Origin: Trichobilharzia szidati
Taxonomy: Eukaryota; Platyhelminthes; Trematoda; Strigeidida; Schistosomatidae
Length of the DNA: 64,000 nt
Assembly: GCA_944472155.2 (NCBI GenBank)
Contig: OX235272.1
Location: forward strand, 8,912,354-8,976,353
Direction of reading: 5' to 3'
Each line of letters starts with the position of its first letter. Within the stretch, counting starts at the first letter, position 1. Below, one piece after another: positions 63,929 through 64,000 of this stretch. The notes beneath the pieces were generated by a model. It was not told where the DNA came from, made no database searches, and saw only the letters and a list, made by a program, of their open reading frames with translations. The position numbers and the translations under genes are program-made.

Positions 63929-64000
63929 ACACCACTGCCGATATTCTAGATTGGTGAATAAGGTAACTTTAATGAGAAGGAGGAATACTAGTGATAGTAG

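Larger units (their letters stand above)
63265..64000 (+). other. 3' flank of meis: UTR and intergenic start
   Basis: This stretch has no convincing ORF. It holds TATG/CA microsatellites, the candidate ATTAAA, an acceptor-like tract (tttttcatttcag, ends about 63809) that could open a downstream exon of an alternative transcript, and the palindrome at 63911-63928. Confidence 0.6.

Noticed and set aside
1..64000. CRISPR arrays, operons or prokaryotic elements
   Set aside because: Spliced eukaryotic gene structure and eukaryotic retroelements throughout; repeats are retroposons and microsatellites, not spaced direct repeats.

Overview
The window looks like a piece of a schistosome (parasitic flatworm) nuclear genome. 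It is AT-rich and carries one very long, intron-rich gene. Its introns are packed with schistosome-type repeats: Sm-alpha-like units with hammerhead ribozyme cores, tRNA-derived SINEs, RTE-type LINE fragments, Penelope-like GIY-YIG remnants and LTR debris. I cannot tell the Schistosoma species from sequence reading alone.

One host gene occupies almost the whole window on the + strand. It is a Meis/Homothorax-type TALE homeobox gene, assembled here from 11 exons between 341 and 63264. Exons 2-5 (16746-27723) encode the conserved MEIS_N (PBX/Extradenticle-interacting) region, including two microexons of 54 and 51 nt. Exons 7-9 (45138-50124) encode a complete 63-residue TALE homeodomain. Exons 1, 5, 6 and 11 are rich in Ser, Asn, Gly, Gln, His and Ala runs. 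All junctions used are GT-AG and phases agree. The one problem is exon 6, which needs one extra base in a Gly-coding tract near 43481-43488 to stay open. With that base the spliced product from 341 would be about 1427 residues; the first Met in exon 1 is at 488. The true 5' end probably lies upstream of the window.

The introns hold the rest. Intron 1 (15.3 kb) carries LINE and SINE copies and a perfect 490-bp (CACTA)98 array. Introns 2-4 hold RTE LINE, Penelope and gag remnants and SINEs. Intron 5 (15.6 kb) holds a 64-bp perfect inverted repeat, several ribozyme-bearing repeats and a miniature LTR element whose gag is fused to an integrase tail. Introns 8-10 hold a Penelope remnant, further LINEs and SINEs, a two-copy element with terminal inverted repeats, and a sense-oriented Sm-alpha hammerhead.

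The observation I rate highest is that a second, abundant tRNA-like repeat family, distinct from Sm-alpha, also folds as a hammerhead ribozyme. One copy (7826-7877, minus) has every core nucleotide intact, while a subfamily with a disabling C3-to-A change has also multiplied. After the stop codon the last 0.7 kb has a candidate poly(A) signal and a perfect RFX/X-box palindrome that may belong to a neighbouring gene.
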